Source: Bacteroidales bacterium
GTDB taxonomy: Bacteria > Bacteroidota > Bacteroidia > Bacteroidales > JALTDM01
DNA: 6,144 nucleotides
Assembly: GCA_027073875.1 (NCBI GenBank)
Contig: JALTEO010000325.1
Coordinates: 1 to 6,144 of the forward strand
Reading direction: 5' to 3'
Both the position numbers and the translations under genes were made by a program. Under the pieces are notes generated by a model, which was not told where the DNA came from, did not search any database, and saw only the letters and a program-made list of their open reading frames with translations. Positions 6,030 through 6,144 of the stretch are shown here, one piece after another. Position 1 is the stretch's first letter. Every line of letters starts with the position of its first letter.

Positions 6030-6144
6030 CTGCTTACAGTTTTGTATTTTAATCATATTCAGCAATTTAAAATTTACCCATCTGTATCGTTCGTAAAGTT
6101 TAAAGTTCATAATTTATATGTTCAATTATTCAATTATTCAATTG
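6030..6144 (-). other. Upstream region of the outer-membrane protein gene
   Basis: This AT-rich stretch carries an open in-frame extension from ATG at 6110, judged non-coding because the signal peptide begins at 6029. I see no exact TAnnTTTG element; the nearest is TAAATTTT around 6067-6074, which lacks a clear -33 partner. No other gene is visible before the window edge. Confidence 0.5.
6121..6144. repeat. Three tandem 8-bp units (TTCAATTA) at the window edge
   Basis: TTCAATTA at 6121-6128 and 6129-6136 is followed by TTCAATTG at 6137-6144. The array may continue past the window. It lies about 90 bases upstream of the preferred start of the barrel gene. On the minus strand each unit carries TTG, the core of the Bacteroidota -33 element. 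Tandem units like this can change copy number by slippage, and any effect on expression is speculation. Confidence 0.75.

Noticed and set aside
6030..6110. Start of the outer-membrane protein gene at 6110
   Set aside because: The extra 27 residues are polar and basic and would place the signal peptide internally; the ATG at 6027-6029 gives a normal MKKR signal peptide.

Overview
The window looks like a chromosomal segment of a Bacteroidota bacterium, probably Bacteroidales or Flavobacteriia-like; I cannot narrow it further. Four things point there. The large AsmA-family protein ends in a long Lys/Ala-rich helix. The outer-membrane barrel protein ends in Tyr-Ala-Phe. The intact genes have no clear Shine-Dalgarno sequence. 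A TTTG / TAnnTTTG promoter-like pair precedes the AsmA gene. The DNA is AT-rich, and the non-coding stretches are full of short hairpins and degenerate repeats.

Layout. (1) Positions 1-860, plus strand: the 3' part of a lipoprotein gene whose start lies before the window. A lipobox cysteine is visible at 45-47, and the mature protein looks like a concanavalin A-like (polysaccharide lyase / LamG-type) beta-sandwich. (2) Positions 861-1362: a 502-base non-coding gap between convergent genes. It holds a run of three mini-hairpins, a 55-nt imperfect palindrome with a perfect 10-bp core, another nested hairpin, a long-range 11-bp inverted repeat, a CTA/CA-rich degenerate tract, and two copies of a 16-bp sequence near its ends. 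(3) Positions 1363-4254, minus strand: a complete 963-residue AsmA-family inner-membrane-anchored protein with a C-terminal 11-residue-repeat helix. (4) Positions 4255-4367: a short spacer with a candidate terminator and a candidate promoter. (5) Positions 4368-6029, minus strand: a 553-residue outer-membrane beta-barrel protein with a signal peptide, preferred start at 6029. (6) Positions 6030-6144: its upstream region, ending at the window edge in three tandem 8-bp units.

How the genes may work together. The barrel gene and the AsmA gene are consecutive on the minus strand and both encode envelope proteins, one in the outer membrane and one anchored in the inner membrane and facing the periplasm. 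AsmA-family proteins are known to be involved in lipid transport and outer-membrane homeostasis, so a shared envelope role is plausible. The signals between the genes suggest they may also be transcribed separately. The lipoprotein is convergent and probably unrelated.

I found no clear evidence of a new defence, mobile or biosynthetic system. The two most distinctive signals are the structured intergenic gap and the hendecad helix on the AsmA protein.
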